Shown here in pieces: positions 1 to 11,711 of a stretch of 64,000 nucleotides of DNA; positions within the stretch are counted from its first letter, which is position 1; each line of letters begins with the position of its first letter. The stretch covers positions 47,240,421-47,304,420 of the forward strand of contig JAVIAB010000139.1 of assembly GCA_032433765.1 (NCBI GenBank), read 5' to 3'. The translations under genes were made by a program, and so were the position numbers. This DNA comes from Megaustenia siamemsis (Eukaryota > Mollusca > Gastropoda > Stylommatophora > Ariophantidae). The notes below the pieces were generated by a model. It saw nothing but the letters and a program-made list of their open reading frames with translations, searched no databases and was not told the origin of the DNA.

Positions 1-915
1 TTACTCAAAGATTGTTCTGATGGATATGTCACGTTGAGCTGGAGATTACTCAAAGATTGTTCTGATGGATATGTCATGTTGAGCTGGAGATTACTGAAAG
101 ATTTTCCTGATAGATATGTCACGTTGAGCTGGAGGTTACTGAAAGATTGTCATGATAGATATGTCACGTTGAGCTGGAGGTTACTGAAAGATTGTCCTGA
201 TGGATATGTCATACAGAGCTGAAGATTACTAAAAGATTATCCTGATTAATATGTCACATAGAGCTGGAGGTTACTGAATGATTGTCCTGATGGACAATGG
301 TTTTAAGTTGGATATGTGATGGAGCTGGAGATTACTAATAGATAAATGAGATGGACATGTCACAGAGCTGGAGGTTACTAATAGATTGTTGAGATGGGCA
401 TGTCACAGAGCTGGAGGTTACTAATAGATTGTTGAGATGGACATGTCACAGAGCTGGAGGTTACTAATAGATTGTTGAGATGGACATGTCACAGAGCTGG
501 AGGTTACTAATATATTGTTGAGATGGACATGTCACAGAGCTGGAGATTACTAATAGATTGTTGAGATGGACATGTCACAGAGCTGGAGGTTACTAATAGA
601 TTGTTGAGATGGACATGTCACAGAGCTGGAGGTTACTAATAAATTGTTGAGATGACATGTCACAGAGCTGGAGGTTACTAATAGATTGTTGAGATGCACA
701 TGTCACAGAGCTGGGGGTTACTAATAGATTGTTGAGATGGACATGTCACAGAGCTGGAGGTTACTTATAGATTGTTGAGATGGACATGTCACAGAGCTGG
801 AGGTTACTAATAGATTGTTGAGATGGACATGTCACAGAGCTGGAGGTTACTAATAGATTGTTGAGATGGACATGTCACAGAGCTGGAGGTTACTAATAGA
901 TTGTTGAGATGGATA
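1..915. repeat. Minisatellite array, 45-bp unit changing to 43-bp unit
   Basis: Tandem array starting at or before the window edge. About the first 300 bases use a 45-bp unit with the core GAGCTGGAGRTTACT. From about 330 to 915 the unit is 43 bp, shares the same core and contains TGTTGAGATGGACATGTCAC. Roughly 6-7 units of the first kind and 13-14 of the second are visible; units differ by a few substitutions and single-base deletions. Because 45 is a multiple of three, the first part reads as an open frame of a 15-residue repeat (34-222). The 43-bp part destroys that frame, so I do not regard it as a gene. Confidence 0.95.
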
Positions 916-1500
916 TGCCGCCTTTAGAATAAGTCCAATAGTAAAACCAACCGATGTTTGACTAAAAATTATAGGGAAAGATAACGAACGTTGAAGCCAA
1001 AGAACAGCTTGTAAAGAATGATAGGAAGTTAGAGCAATATACGCTTCTTTGACAGAACTTAAGAGGGCAGCTAATGATGTAAATTGATGGAGTGATACAA
1101 TCCCATCTTTATGCTTTACGCGGCAAAGAAGAACTGAAGTAAAGCCTGCGTTGATAATTTTCTTTGCTTTTGCCTGTCTGCGGGTCGTTTAAAAAAGAGA
1201 AAATCATCTTGATCGTGGTAATCATATTCAAGTTGTGCAGACAGACAACAATACCAGATGTAATGATGCTACAGTACCCTGCCTACATTGAATATCACTT
1301 CTGATGGAGAAATGACTAATGTGTTAGACGTATCGTTTAGAATCTTGACAGTTTCCAATGTTAGCATTTCTTCATTTTGCTATCGTTTTCTACTTTTTAT
1401 TTTAGTGTCGTATCAGGCTACCGTTGCAGCAATTTCAAGTTATTAATATGATATGTCGTCTGGCTTATGTGATATTGTTTCTCCCCAACTTCATGACCAT
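916..1500. other. Unannotated spacer
   Basis: No convincing ORF or repeat beyond simple AT-rich sequence. It follows the minisatellite abruptly. Confidence 0.6.
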
Positions 1501-1507
1501 ATTACTC

Positions 1508-1850
1508 TGTGTGTGTGTGTGTGTGCGTGCGTGCGTGCGCGTGCGCGTGTGTGTGTGTGTGTGGCGCGGAGCGGGGGGGGGGGGGGAGGCGCGGGGCGGG
1601 GCGTGGCGTGGCGTTTGTTTGTCAGTCACTGAATCTTCCTTTGTTTAAAGATAAGCAACTTTTTAAAAAATCTTCCTTCGTTGTTGTGTGTGTGCGTGGG
1701 TGCGTGTGTGTGTGGGTGGGTGGGTGGGTGGGGTGTGTGGGTGTGTGTTTGTTTGTTTGTTTGTTTTTCACTGAATCTTCCTTTGTTTAAAGATAAGCAA
1801 CTTTTTAAAAAATCTTCTTTCGTTGTTGTCTTTACCCTCTTCTTATTGTA
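1508..1850. repeat. GT/GC microsatellite and G-run with a duplicated flank
   Basis: A (TG)n tract with TGCG interruptions (1508-1562) runs into a G-rich block containing about 15 consecutive G (1569-1586) and GGCGCGGGGCGGGG. The roughly 60-bp sequence after it (1626-1686), containing TTTAAAGATAAGCAACTT, is repeated at 1768-1829, 142 bp downstream. A second GT/GGGTG/TTTG tract separates the copies. This looks like tandem duplication of a microsatellite plus its flank. The ORFs here are low-complexity artefacts. Confidence 0.9.
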
Positions 1851-1889
1851 TAATATTTGCAGCTGTGTTGTCATTTTGTAGTAACATGT

Positions 1890-2955
1890 TATCAAATTTC
1901 TAACTATGGTAATTACGTTGTCGTATTTCAGATGTTTGTTAAATTCCTATCACTTCTACTTTGGAAATTCGTATCAAATTGCGCAGTCGAATTTGTGGAA
2001 TAAAAGTATCTTAATAAGATTTTCTTTAAAAAAATTGTTGCTATTATTTGCTGACATTTCGTGTGCAGTGTAGCGATAATTACCAAAGGTGTTACTAGTT
2101 TCATGAAGATGGAGAAATATCCAGGGCGGGCAAGGAAAGACAAAGAGTATTGACCATCACTTGCAACAGAAGGGATCGTATCTTTACTCTTACTGAGTAA
2201 AAATTAGCTGGTCGTTCTATTGACAATTTTTCAAGTTTTCCCTCCCATCAAGCAACCGAGATACTTCGTTGTATAACATTATATTTCCGAGTAGTATGTC
2301 GGTTAATATTTACTTAAGGGTGACTCTGTCAAATAAAAGTAGCTTTTGATGTGTTCGCGCCGGCAGGTCACCTCACTCTGTAAGTATTGGCAGTGAATAT
2401 GGAGTAGAAGTAATTAAATCCTGGCTGGTGTGGGATTGTAAAGGGGTGTGCATAAAGATTTTCTGCAATCTCGAGTGAGAAGTTTGAAGCTCCTGTTTCC
2501 TGAGGAATCAAGACGGGAGCGTGGGTTATAATAGTATTAGCATCTAAGACAAGATGCAGAGCGTGCATTTCTTGGAGAAACTCATAAAAACGAATGTATT
2601 TACACACTAGTACAAGATGTAGAATCTGGTCGAATGTCTGCTATCCAGATTCCGATTCAAATTATTGTTCTACGTTGTATCTTGATAGTTGGAAGAAGAA
2701 TGTCAACATTAAACATATACTCACGAAAAAAGTTAGTGTGCAGCACTATATAGGTCACTGTTTGTGATTACCTGGACGACGTGAAATAAAACTTGGTGCA
2801 CATTATGGTTGAGTAATAGAGATAATGATCAGGTACATTTTTGTGCAAGTGTCAGGAAAGAAAGATAAAACCTAATGTAACTGTAATATCCCCACCAGAA
2901 AACTCAACCTTAATTTCGGTACCGTGTATGTTCACCTCGAGGTGTTACCATTGAT
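1890..2955. other. Unannotated spacer
   Basis: AT-rich sequence without a recognisable gene or repeat. Short ORFs on both strands (for example 2368-2607 minus) show no known motif. Confidence 0.5.
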
Positions 2956-2957
2956 TG

Positions 2958-3381
2958 ACACTGACCTATGGAAGCGAATCATGGACAGTAGACAAACAAA
3001 TAAAAAGACGATTAGAGGCCACAGAGATGTGATTTCTCAGAAGAATGTTGAAAGTTCCCTGGACAGCTAAAAAGACCAATGAGGAAGTTCTCAAAGAGGC
3101 CAACACAAAAAGGGAGCTCTTAAAAAACATCAGAAAGAAGCAATCAACATTTTTCGGGCACATCATGAGAAGAGGAAAGTTGGAATACTTGGTTACAACT
3201 GGCAAAATAGAAGGAAAGAGAGATCGCGAACGACAGAGAGAGAAAATACTGGATAGCTTGGTGTCATGGCATGGAAAACAGTCAACAACAGAACTGATAC
3301 GATGCACTGTAGATAGAAGATTGTGGAAGGATATGATCGCCTACGCCAACCGGTATGGCACATGATGATGATGATGATGAC
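2958..3381 (+). mobile_element. LINE B, 5'-truncated 3' end with GAT tail
   Basis: The frame starting near 2960 reads TYGSESWT, then MLKVPWTAKKTNEEVLKEAN, FFGHIMRR, TTGKIEGKR and REKILDSL. This is the conserved C-terminal segment after the reverse transcriptase of many APE-type non-LTR retrotransposons. One stop interrupts it before the methionine at 3045. The frame ends at YGT-stop and runs directly into a (GAT)n tail (3361-3381), which is a LINE 3' end. Everything upstream of the C-terminus is missing, as in a dead-on-arrival insertion. It abuts the Tc1 relic that follows. Related ends occur at 42765-43107 and 55497-56060. Confidence 0.85.
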
Positions 3382-3382
3382 A

Positions 3383-4110
3383 TCTTCTCATCGAGTCAGT
3401 GGGACGTTGGATCCGTTACACTTCTGGCAACACCTGTACTAACTGGCGATTGGGACTATTTTGTCTTCTTCACAAATTACACGGCAGTTCGTCCCACACG
3501 TGCTCAATGAGAGAATGGTTCGGATAAAAACAGACCATGGTAAGACATGAATCTGTTGTTGTTGAGAGTGGTCAATGACAACACGCGCCATATGTGGGCG
3601 ATCGGTGTCTTGCTGCAATATAATACCTGGTCTATTTGCATTGAGGAGAGGCTCAACGTGTGGCGTGATGATTGCATCTATCTAATACACGTCAAGATGA
3701 TATTGATGATGACGAGGTTCGTTCTGGCTGTATAAGAAAAATCCATCCTGAACATTACACTGCCAGCTCTCATCCTGGTCCTATGTAGCACACAACTGTT
3801 CTCAAAACGTTCCCTGGAAGCCTGTATACCAAACAACACACACTATTTCCATGCAAACAGAATATTGACTCATCGGAGAACATTATGCGTCTCCACTGAT
3901 GACAGTGCTACATGCTGTCTGGCCCCGGCCAAGCACGCTTGTCTATGACAAACTGCCTGTGATGGCTCAACTGCAGGTCTGTGAGTTAACATATTTTCCT
4001 CAATGAGCCTGTTTCGCACTGTTCTACATGGCATACACCTTAAACATGGAGTGTTCCTGGATCCCATGTTGCCTGGATAAACATGTTACGAAGATGAATA
4101 AAGCTTACGA
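3383..4110 (-). pseudogene. Tc1-like transposase relic
   Basis: Read on the minus strand in several frames, this follows a Tc1-family transposase. CRTVRNRLIEENMLTHRPAV and HRQACLAGARQHV (about 4067-3880) match the linker before the catalytic core. FSDES follows (3866-3880), the first acidic catalytic site. Then come PHVEPLLNANRPGIILQQD with D RPH (second Asp near 3607) and IEHVWDELP (the catalytic Glu near 3504). The last two acidic positions are about 34 codons apart, as in DD34E elements. Several stops and frameshifts make it non-functional. No terminal inverted repeats were located. The family is clear from motif order; the subfamily is not determined. Confidence 0.8.
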
Positions 4111-4373
4111 TACTGTCATGTGGAGGGATGGTAACTCGTAGTCAACCACTTTCATAACTATCCAGTTTGCTGGTAACCACTTGAATATAATGTTCCGGCG
4201 AACATTGAAATGTTGTTATATAGCTGATACAGTCCTTCCAAAATTAAGTTAACATCCCTATAGCTATAGCTCGCTGCTGCAGGTTAAATCTTGGCATTGT
4301 GAAAAAAAATATGCTTCTGTTCGATTCTTGATAATCTCTATTACCTTTTCCTATGCTTGTGATGAAATCTATA

Positions 4374-4681
4374 CACTTACCAGTAAAGGTCGAGTTTAGT
4401 GTCCCAAATTATTTCTGCTCGGAGAAACGTCCCCTTGCACTTTGTTCGGTGCTCGCTCTCGAATATGTCATTAGAAGACCCCTGGGTTAGGTTTAGGGTT
4501 TTGAATAGCCTACAACTAACCCTAAACCTAACTTTAACCCCAAACCATGTTGAAAAAAATAACATTAAATGCACACAAAGTAGAAACAGTTGATAATTCA
4601 AGTATGTCCGGTCAGTGAGGGGAGATCACTCGTTTAGCAAAAAATAATTTAGGACACAAAACTGGACCTTTACCCACTTAC
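4374..4681. mobile_element. hAT-like MITE with telomere-like core
   Basis: Terminal inverted repeats of roughly 45 bp: left from 4381 (CAGTAAAGGTCGAG...), right ending near 4674 (...GGACCTTTACCC); both contain a CCCAAATTATT/CCTAAATTATT block. The flanks CACTTAC at 4374-4380 and 4675-4681 look like a 7-8 bp target duplication, fitting hAT-type insertion, and CAG is a usual hAT 5' end. Inner arms carry GGGTTAGGTTTAGGG and its complement at 4490-4545. No transposase is present. Short ORFs on both strands are by-products of the palindrome. Confidence 0.75.
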
Positions 4682-4683
4682 CT

Positions 4684-5215
4684 TCCATTTATCAGTGATA
4701 AACTCTCCTGTACGACACTTTCACGTGATTTAAATTGTGCCGTGTTTATCTTCCAATAATAGAGCGAGACACTTAACTGCATGAATAAGTTTACACCACT
4801 CACACTGAAACATGCACCAAGTTTTTGTATCATGTCGTCAATGAAGTCACGCTCAACAACCTATATAATGTTGCAAACTAACCATTTCCGTGAGTATTTT
4901 GTGGTCTCAGAGAAGATACAAAATCAATTTGAATTTTGTTACAGTCGACTTTTGATGTATAAAAGTGATTTACCTTCGTTCATACGTCCATAAAGACGCT
5001 TTAACATATGAAACAGAGGAACTAGCTAAATTATCGTTACCAAACAGATTGTCTTCCGAAAACTAAATAATTACTTGGAAATTCACAAAACAGTGGTCAT
5101 CGGTCATTTTTCAGACAAATTTACTCATGCGCACACACAAACAAAAGAACTGTTAATGTTAACAGTAATCACGGGGAAATACCAAAGGGAATATATTCTT
5201 CCTCACAGATCATGT
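4684..5215. other. Unannotated spacer
   Basis: AT-rich sequence. Short ORFs such as 4781-4993 have no recognisable motif. Confidence 0.5.
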
Positions 5216-5217
5216 AC

Positions 5218-5772
5218 TGAGAAGGGCTGCATTCAGCAGGCTTTGAGCAAAACTCTTGGATTGGTGTGGTGTCAAGCTGGCAAAACAAGACTCTTCAGAC
5301 ATAACAAAATATTTCGCCATTTAGAAACGTCACATGTTAATTAATATCCTACTGCAGTTATTAATTCAGACAATACACGGAGCCAACACCGTATTAACAA
5401 GCAATAGCAGTCTAAAGGGGTGGATCTAATATGTTCAACGCCATTGTTGAGCCTTCTCATTGACTTTTTCCACGTACCATTTATTTGTATGGCTCTTGCC
5501 TTATTTGTGGCAACCAATCTTTTTAATTCTTTCATTTTACATGCTGTCACCTGGTGCAGACGCTCAACCACCTGCTCTTCATACTTTTTATCCATCTCTA
5601 ACGTTCTAAAAAAAGTTGTAAGTTTACTGGATCTTTTAAACTCTAAACTGTTTGTTCTTTTAAAAACATGTTACATCTTGTACATGTGATGCCTGAAGAG
5701 TTTTGTTTTGCCATCTTGACACCACACCAATCCTTTTGCTCACAGCCTGCTGAATGCAGCCCTTCTCAATGC
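5218..5772. repeat. Inverted repeat, about 80-bp arms
   Basis: The left arm (about 5218-5300, containing GAAGGGCTGCATTCAGCAGG and TTGGTGTGGTGTCAAG) recurs as its reverse complement at about 5691-5772. The arms are separated by about 390 bp. On the minus strand the interior carries a short frame (5341-5595) rich in Lys and Arg, reading KMKELKRLVATNKARAIQ. Both arms can be read as EKGCIQQA..SK, so this may be two opposed fragments of one degraded coding repeat. I do not recognise the protein. Confidence 0.7.
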
Positions 5773-5898
5773 TTTTTGCTTGAGAAATGGTGTTGTTGGG
5801 CTTGGTGTTGTTTGCAATCTGTGTAAACCTGCTGACTTTTTCATTTTTTAAAATCTTGGACGCTGAAAGACAGTTAAATAGACTCTTTTACACTCTTT

Positions 5899-6136
5899 GG
5901 GAGCCGCGATAGCTCATTAGTTAGTGAACTGGACTACAAAGGACAAGAGGTAGGGTTCGATCCCAACCGACGGATTCCGAGTTCACCCAGCTTTAAATGG
6001 GTACCAGATTTTTTCTAGGAAAGTAAAGCGGCACGGGCGTAATACCAACCACATTACGCCAAAAATCATGGTCACGTACACCATATTCTCTATACGCCAC
6101 TTGGCGTGACGGGGCTCTTTACTTACTTATTACTGC
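5899..6136 (+). mobile_element. tRNA-derived SINE, copy 1
   Basis: The head is GGGAGCCGCGATAGCTCA (A box) followed by GGGTTCGATCCC (B box), the split RNA polymerase III promoter of a tRNA-like sequence. The body includes AAAGTAAAGCGGCACGGGCG and ends in TATACGCCACTTGGCGTGAC. TACACTCTTT flanks the element on both sides (5889-5898 and 6137-6146), a clear target duplication. Other copies lie at 11442, 18026 and 60015. Confidence 0.92.
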
Positions 6137-6146
6137 TACACTCTTT

Positions 6147-8154
6147 GAAGCTGATTGTTTCAGAACCTTGGTTTGTGTGGTAGCTTGGTCAAGTCAGACT
6201 TTTGTTTGCTCGTAACTAAACCTTTTAATTATCTGTGCATGTATGTCTGGATTTTAATTCAGGGCACAGTTATCTCTATAGAGGATGTCACACACTACCT
6301 TCTTGGCGACTTCTGCTTTATCTTTAGTATTTTCATGTCGTAACTTATCATCAATACTATATTGAAGAACATTTTCGATGTCGCAATATAACATTTTCGT
6401 TCAGAGAATGATAATAATACATTCCTTTCTGATAGTTGTTAAAACGTGGTTACCTGCATTAATGTTTTTTTTAAATTCCTTAACTGCTGATGTGAATGGA
6501 ATAAAACACGACCAAGTGACGTGTGTGAGTCAAAGTTTGACTACAACAGAACAATATATCCTAATGCGGTGATTTTTAAAAATCTAAATTTATCCTCCAA
6601 ATCGATGGGGAGCAGCTTCAGAAAGATTATAATTTTTTTTTATTTGTATGGATTTGTTAGGATTTATTTCTAAAAACAGTATTTTTTATCAGAATATCCA
6701 GGATTAATCATAATCCTTTCCATCAATTTGGATAACTGACATGCGATAGGATTATACATTTTGCACCAAAAGAACCGACGGATCTTCATATTTGTCTTTC
6801 CCTACAGAGTCCAGGTTAACACTGAAAGACAGACTTTCTTGTGATAAATTGATTTGGATTAAGGGAAGTTTTCAAAATGATATCACAAGAACTAACGAGA
6901 ATTTCTAAATGATAACAAATTAATGCTGCCGGTTTTTTTTTGGAGAAACTCACCTGCTGAATTTCCACAATCGTTTTTTTTTCCGTGTGATCTAACACTT
7001 TGCACATCGTCATTACTTTGCAGGTTGTATTTGTTGCTCCCAAAATTTCTCCGCCAGACGGGCGTGCTCTCTGGAATTTGAAGAAAATCGTTGAAAGAAA
7101 ACGAGAGATTCCTTAGGTTCATGTCTAGCTGCCACATTCTTCGCGTTCATTTTTGTACGAGTTAATGAACATTATTTATTCTTTTCGAATGCTTTGGTAG
7201 GGAAATCTTCCCCATTAGCTGAGCGAGGCTTCACTCTACTTTTATTTTGCAGATATCGAATTCTCGCAGGGCTTCGCTAGAGTGCAGTTTCATTCCTGTG
7301 TTCCCTAAACCTGCTCTGGGGGCTTATGGATTTGATACTCCTTCGTTAGCGGAGTATTTCTCTTTTTTGTTATTTTTTTTTTTTTTAAGATTAATCGAAT
7401 GCAAAGAGAGCGCATTAATGTGATTTCTTTTACTTATATTTTGAATCGGATTACAATGGGTCCTTGTGACCTTTAAAAAAGAATGGATTATATATATATA
7501 TATATTTTCCCTGTGGGAGGTAAGGCGCACCCGGAGAAACTGAACAGAAGGAATTATCTTTTACATTTTATTTAACATACATACAACATGCCATCGTTTA
7601 GAAATATTTTGCTCTGGGAAATTAAGGAACAGTTCGTGTTTACATTGAGTAAACACATTCTTTCATGGGAAAACTTCACAACCTATTTGTAAGTAATTGT
7701 TCTTATCTTTTTCTAATACCTCCTGTCTGGAAAAAAAAAGTGTATGAAGCCTTCATTTATATCATTCCCTGTTTTGTTTTCATTTTTCTTAATACAGTAA
7801 AGGATTGCACTTTAAAGTTGTAATGCCCTTCGAAAATGTTTACCTTCGCCAAAGTAACACATTAAACCCCCCCCCCTCCCTCCCCCTCCCCTCTTTCCCG
7901 TTTTGTTATTGTAAATTAAATTGTTTTTAAATAATAGTTATTTTTGCCTGATGAAGACAACATTGTATAACATTAGGGAACTTTGATAAAGTCCACTATT
8001 TGATTTGATAGTGATGTCTATATTTTTGCTCTCAATCATAACATGGCATTTAAGGAAGTAATTATGACTATCTTTGAGTATCCAGCTTGATTTATTTAAC
8101 ATACTACGTTTACCCTCATACACTTGTTTTTATCGTATTAATGATAGAGGTAAA
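6147..8154. other. Unannotated AT-rich region
   Basis: No recognisable gene. It holds a short (TA)n near 7489-7505, A/T homopolymers and a C-run with CCCTCC at 7867-7893. Short ORFs (for example 6816-7137 minus) show no known domains. Confidence 0.5.
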
Positions 8155-8599
8155 CTGGTGCTGTTTGCGGTCCTTAAACTTTTCTTAGCCACCGACCCCC
8201 TTTAAATATATATTTGTACCCTCATACCTCTAAGATTTATAAACTTAAAGTGCATCAAATATTTATTTAAAGTTTCTCAAGAAGAGTTTTCAGATTTGTC
8301 GATAATTTAGATATAAGTTATTACACACAATCCTACCATATTTTCATTTCAATGATTTCTTACTAATTAAAGAAAAAATAATAATAATTGTCTTCAATTC
8401 TTTCTGAAGAAACGGAAATTACATGCACATAATATTATTATGACAATGAGGTTATACCTCATTTTAATCACAATATGGGTGGGAAAAAAGAGAGAATACT
8501 TTATACTTACATAATTATTTAAAAGGACGGTGCTGCATTACACTTGCTATTGCCTTTTTACATCGGACTTAGTATTTGAAACTTGTACTCTGAGTTCTG

Positions 8600-9448
8600 A
8601 CTCAGAGTTGAGTTATTTGTGGGTTATCGTAATTGTTCATATCCAATCCTGAGTATGTCCCGCAGCGTGCGGCGGCTGACGACTCCAGCATTGTGTTGAT
8701 TGCTAGGTCCTGTTATGCCCCCACTAAGCCTCTCGTTTCTGGATGTGCCCATCTTAACTTCCATCTCTTTCATCCGATGGAGTGGCGTGGATTCATGGTT
8801 GTCGAAGTCCTGCGTCCTTCCCGCATCTTGAAGAGCATTAATAACGTCTGCTTGATCCATTGGTTGACCGTCTTCGACGACAGCACAGCAAGCCAGCCTG
8901 ACGGCTCTTTCGTTTCCCTGTACTCTAACCTATCCAGGTACGTAGACAAAGGTGACTGTGTATTGTGGACTTATGTAATTACCATTGCCTGTGTACAGAG
9001 CCCGCTTCCACTTTTCTTATCACGTTCATCGAATCATGTATTATACAAGCGTGGGTGTAGTCTTATATGACTCCAACCAGATGAATGCCCTGATCGCAGT
9101 CTTAACCTTAATCAGCATGCTACTCGAGGGCATAACTTTCGCATCGCTGTTTTCTTTGACTATTCTGCCTGCTGAGCGTGCTATAAATGCCCATGCGCTC
9201 CTTTGGTGTCGTATTACGGATCCTTCTGTGCGGATGACTACATCGTTCTCGTCGGTGCTGTTCCAGATGAGGGCGTTCGCCTCCGCATCCACTACGACTG
9301 GATTATGCTTCCTGCATTTCCTTTCAGAGTGACAATTCTCGAGAATGTGAACACTGAATGATGTATGCACAGGTGTCCACTTCTCGCCAGTGTCGATATT
9401 GGTTAAGTCCACAGACCTTTTTGATGACATCTTCTGCGCGGCCCAGCA
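8600..9448 (-). pseudogene. LINE A fragment: RNase H domain and C-terminus
   Basis: The minus-strand frames at 9041-9430 and 8624-8860 match the LINE A copy at 45.6-48.7 kb. MSSKRSVDLTNI and RSAWAFIARSAGRI cover the start of the RNase H domain, where the DGS catalytic motif has become EGS. MDQADVINALQDAGRTQDF and NQHNAGVVSRRTLRDILR match its C-terminal part. The RNase H middle is broken by frameshifts. The whole endonuclease and RT are missing, so this is a 5'-truncated insertion inside the hAT relic. Confidence 0.88.
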
Positions 9449-9454
9449 AATAAT

Positions 9455-11068
9455 TCTATTTTTTTTTTTTAAACGGTTTCTGTATTTTTAAGATAAACGA
9501 GAGCAGAGAATGATTTTTCATCAAGTATGTCGTTACGAAAGCCACTCATAATTCAATAACCTTCGATAGATCCGGAAAAATCATCTTGTAAGTTAATTCA
9601 GAAATTTGGAAGGTAATGTTCTTGGAACTTCAACTTCATAGCACAATTCGTGAATATTTCTCTGAGCTTTCTTATTCTGCTGTCGTAATCTCCTGTAGTT
9701 TCATACACATTAACTGAAAATGGATCTCTAACCCAGTCTTTGCTTGCATCAGAAACAGAAAAATATTCACGAAAACTATGCAGCAAATTTTCAAAATGTC
9801 GTGCAATAAGTGATGGATGTGTCCTTCCCCAGACAACACATCGTCGGTGGAATTAAAAAAAAGTGTGAGGTTTGGAAGTTCTTCATAGCTTCTGTTCAGT
9901 AGACAATGGCGGCACAATTGAAATTGTGTAATCATTGCTTCGATCTTGTCTTCAACTTGAAAAAAAAAACTATAACATTTCCTCCTTGAAGGTTTCATTT
10001 GGTCATATTTAAATGTTTGAAGATGTCTGACAAATGTGCCAATTTGGCTAACCAGCAAATATCTGTCAAAGGATCGGTGACGTGAAATCTATTTTCCGTG
10101 AGAAATAAATGTATCTCGTCACTCAGTTTCCAAAGGGGAAAAACTTTACCTCGTCATAGCCAACGAACTTCACGTTAAAAAAAAAAGTGGATAGTGCTCA
10201 TTGTCCACATCTGTGAAAAGCTGTTAAATATTCTTAAATTCAGTCATTTTCTTTTTAGAAAAAGAAAAGTTTAATTGATTCATATAAGGATGTGTTTTAA
10301 TTTTTCTGACATCTTATTAGCAACTAGTTCAATCAGCGATAAGACTTAGTTAATCCATGTTATAACTTTAGTAAGGTTTCAAAACATTACTCGTGCCCAG
10401 TCTATGCTGATTCCAGCTGTGCTAATTCCAACACATTTTAAACCAATCCAAGCTATGAGATATTATAAAATTGCTTAAACTGTTAAAGTATTTCTTTAGC
10501 TGTAGTGTACACCAACCAGCAAATTAATTGTTTGTCTTTGAAAACGTTTTTCTCGTGCTCATATCTAACATGGAACAGTAAGGTGGCTTTGTTTCTTATA
10601 TCTGTGCTTTCGTCCAGCTGCGGAACAAAGTTGGGAGATATGTGAATTCTTTCAAATAGTTGTTCCTTGATATTGCCTGACAAACCGTTGCTTAACTGTG
10701 CCATTTAACAAATGTATTAAGGAAAGGTTATTGGCAGGTTTCTGTTGACGATTGTAGAAACCATGTTTTTGCAGTAGATAATAAAACCTCTTCAGCTATT
10801 GTGAACGGTTTTTACTATTAGATGAGAAACATCAAGGAAGCTCTCGCTGCATTTCCATCGTTACCGTCGGCTGCAGTTTTTTTTTTTTATTTTTTTACAG
10901 TTTTTTTCATTTCCTTTTCATGCTTCTTACTTTGAAAAAAAAGCCTATGTTCTTTGTGGAGTGTTCTTTATGTTTAGTATCGAGATGTCTTTGTAGTGTT
11001 GACGATTTCATGTCCTCGTTGGGCACTAAATCGTCACACAAGGCACACTGCGGTTGTTGCTCGTGCTA
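9455..11068 (-). pseudogene. hAT transposase relic (ZBED5/FAM200-like)
   Basis: The minus strand first reads a BED zinc finger: CALCDDLVP...STLQRHLDTKH, with the Cys pair near 11036-11047 and the His pair near 10970-10990. Then comes the catalytic segment FVPQLDESTDIRNKATLLFH (10483-10704), typical of this family. The insertion-domain region is at 9672-10058, and a C-terminal dimerisation remnant (RNDILDEKSFSALVYLKNT-like) extends to about 9455. Order and spacing suit a hAT transposase. Stops and frameshifts occur throughout, and a T-rich gap at 10870-10915 separates the finger from the catalytic part. Confidence 0.85.
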
Positions 11069-11441
11069 GGGACATGTACACGTAAAGCTAATCGACAGAT
11101 ATTCTTTACTATAATAACGGCTCTTTCTATTTAAGGATGGCTGATAGAAATTTCATTTTTCTTTGTACGTGATTCACCTTCATCAATATTATCAGCTCTT
11201 TTTATGTCTCAAATACAACCAGCGATCAATCGTGAGGCTCATCAAAAACATTGATTCACCGCAATAATATCGAAGCAGTTTTACCTGATATTAACCACAA
11301 ATTTCATGAGCACAAATTGAGGAAGAAACATGACACTAAATTCATTCAAACTCATTCTGAAACTTATTGACTTCCTGTGGTTTCTGTTTGCGCAGTCACA
11401 AGAAATATCTCGTATTTATTCTCGGCCAGTCAGGATCATTA

Positions 11442-11711
11442 GGGAGCCGCGATAGCTCAGTGGTTAGTGAAGTGAACTACAAAGAACAAGTGGTAGGGTT
11501 CGATCCCAACCGACGGCTTCCAGGTTCACCCAGCCTTGAATGGGTACCGGATTTTTTTCTAGGAAAGTAAAGCGGCACGGGCGTAATACCGACCACATTA
11601 CCCCAAAAATCATGTGCCGAAGGGTCTGTTAAATTTATGGTCACTAACACCTTATTCCCTATACGCCTCTTGGCGTGACGGGGCTATTTACTTTTTTTTT
11701 TTTTTTTTAAC
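11442..11711 (+). mobile_element. tRNA-derived SINE, copy 2
   Basis: The A box TAGCTCAGTGGTTAG is at 11453-11467 and the B box GGGTTCGATCCC at 11496-11507. The SINE body seen in the other copies follows, ending in a T-rich tail of about 18 bases. GGATCATT flanks both sides (11433-11440 and 11714-11721). This copy keeps the GTGCCGAAGG segment missing from copy 1. Confidence 0.92.

Noticed and set aside
34..222. Open frame of a 15-residue repeat
   Set aside because: It is simply the 45-bp minisatellite read in one frame. The frame is lost when the unit becomes 43 bp, and no start, splice or domain evidence exists within the window.
1424..1895. Overlapping ORFs on both strands
   Set aside because: Encoded by GT and G-run low-complexity sequence (CVCVCV, HTHTHP).
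4487..4545. Interstitial telomere repeat
   Set aside because: Only two or three degenerate TTAGGG-like units per arm, placed symmetrically inside a MITE with target duplications.
5899..6000. Functional tRNA gene
   Set aside because: A and B boxes are present, but the sequence continues into a shared SINE body and recurs with target duplications; the same holds at 11442 and 60204.
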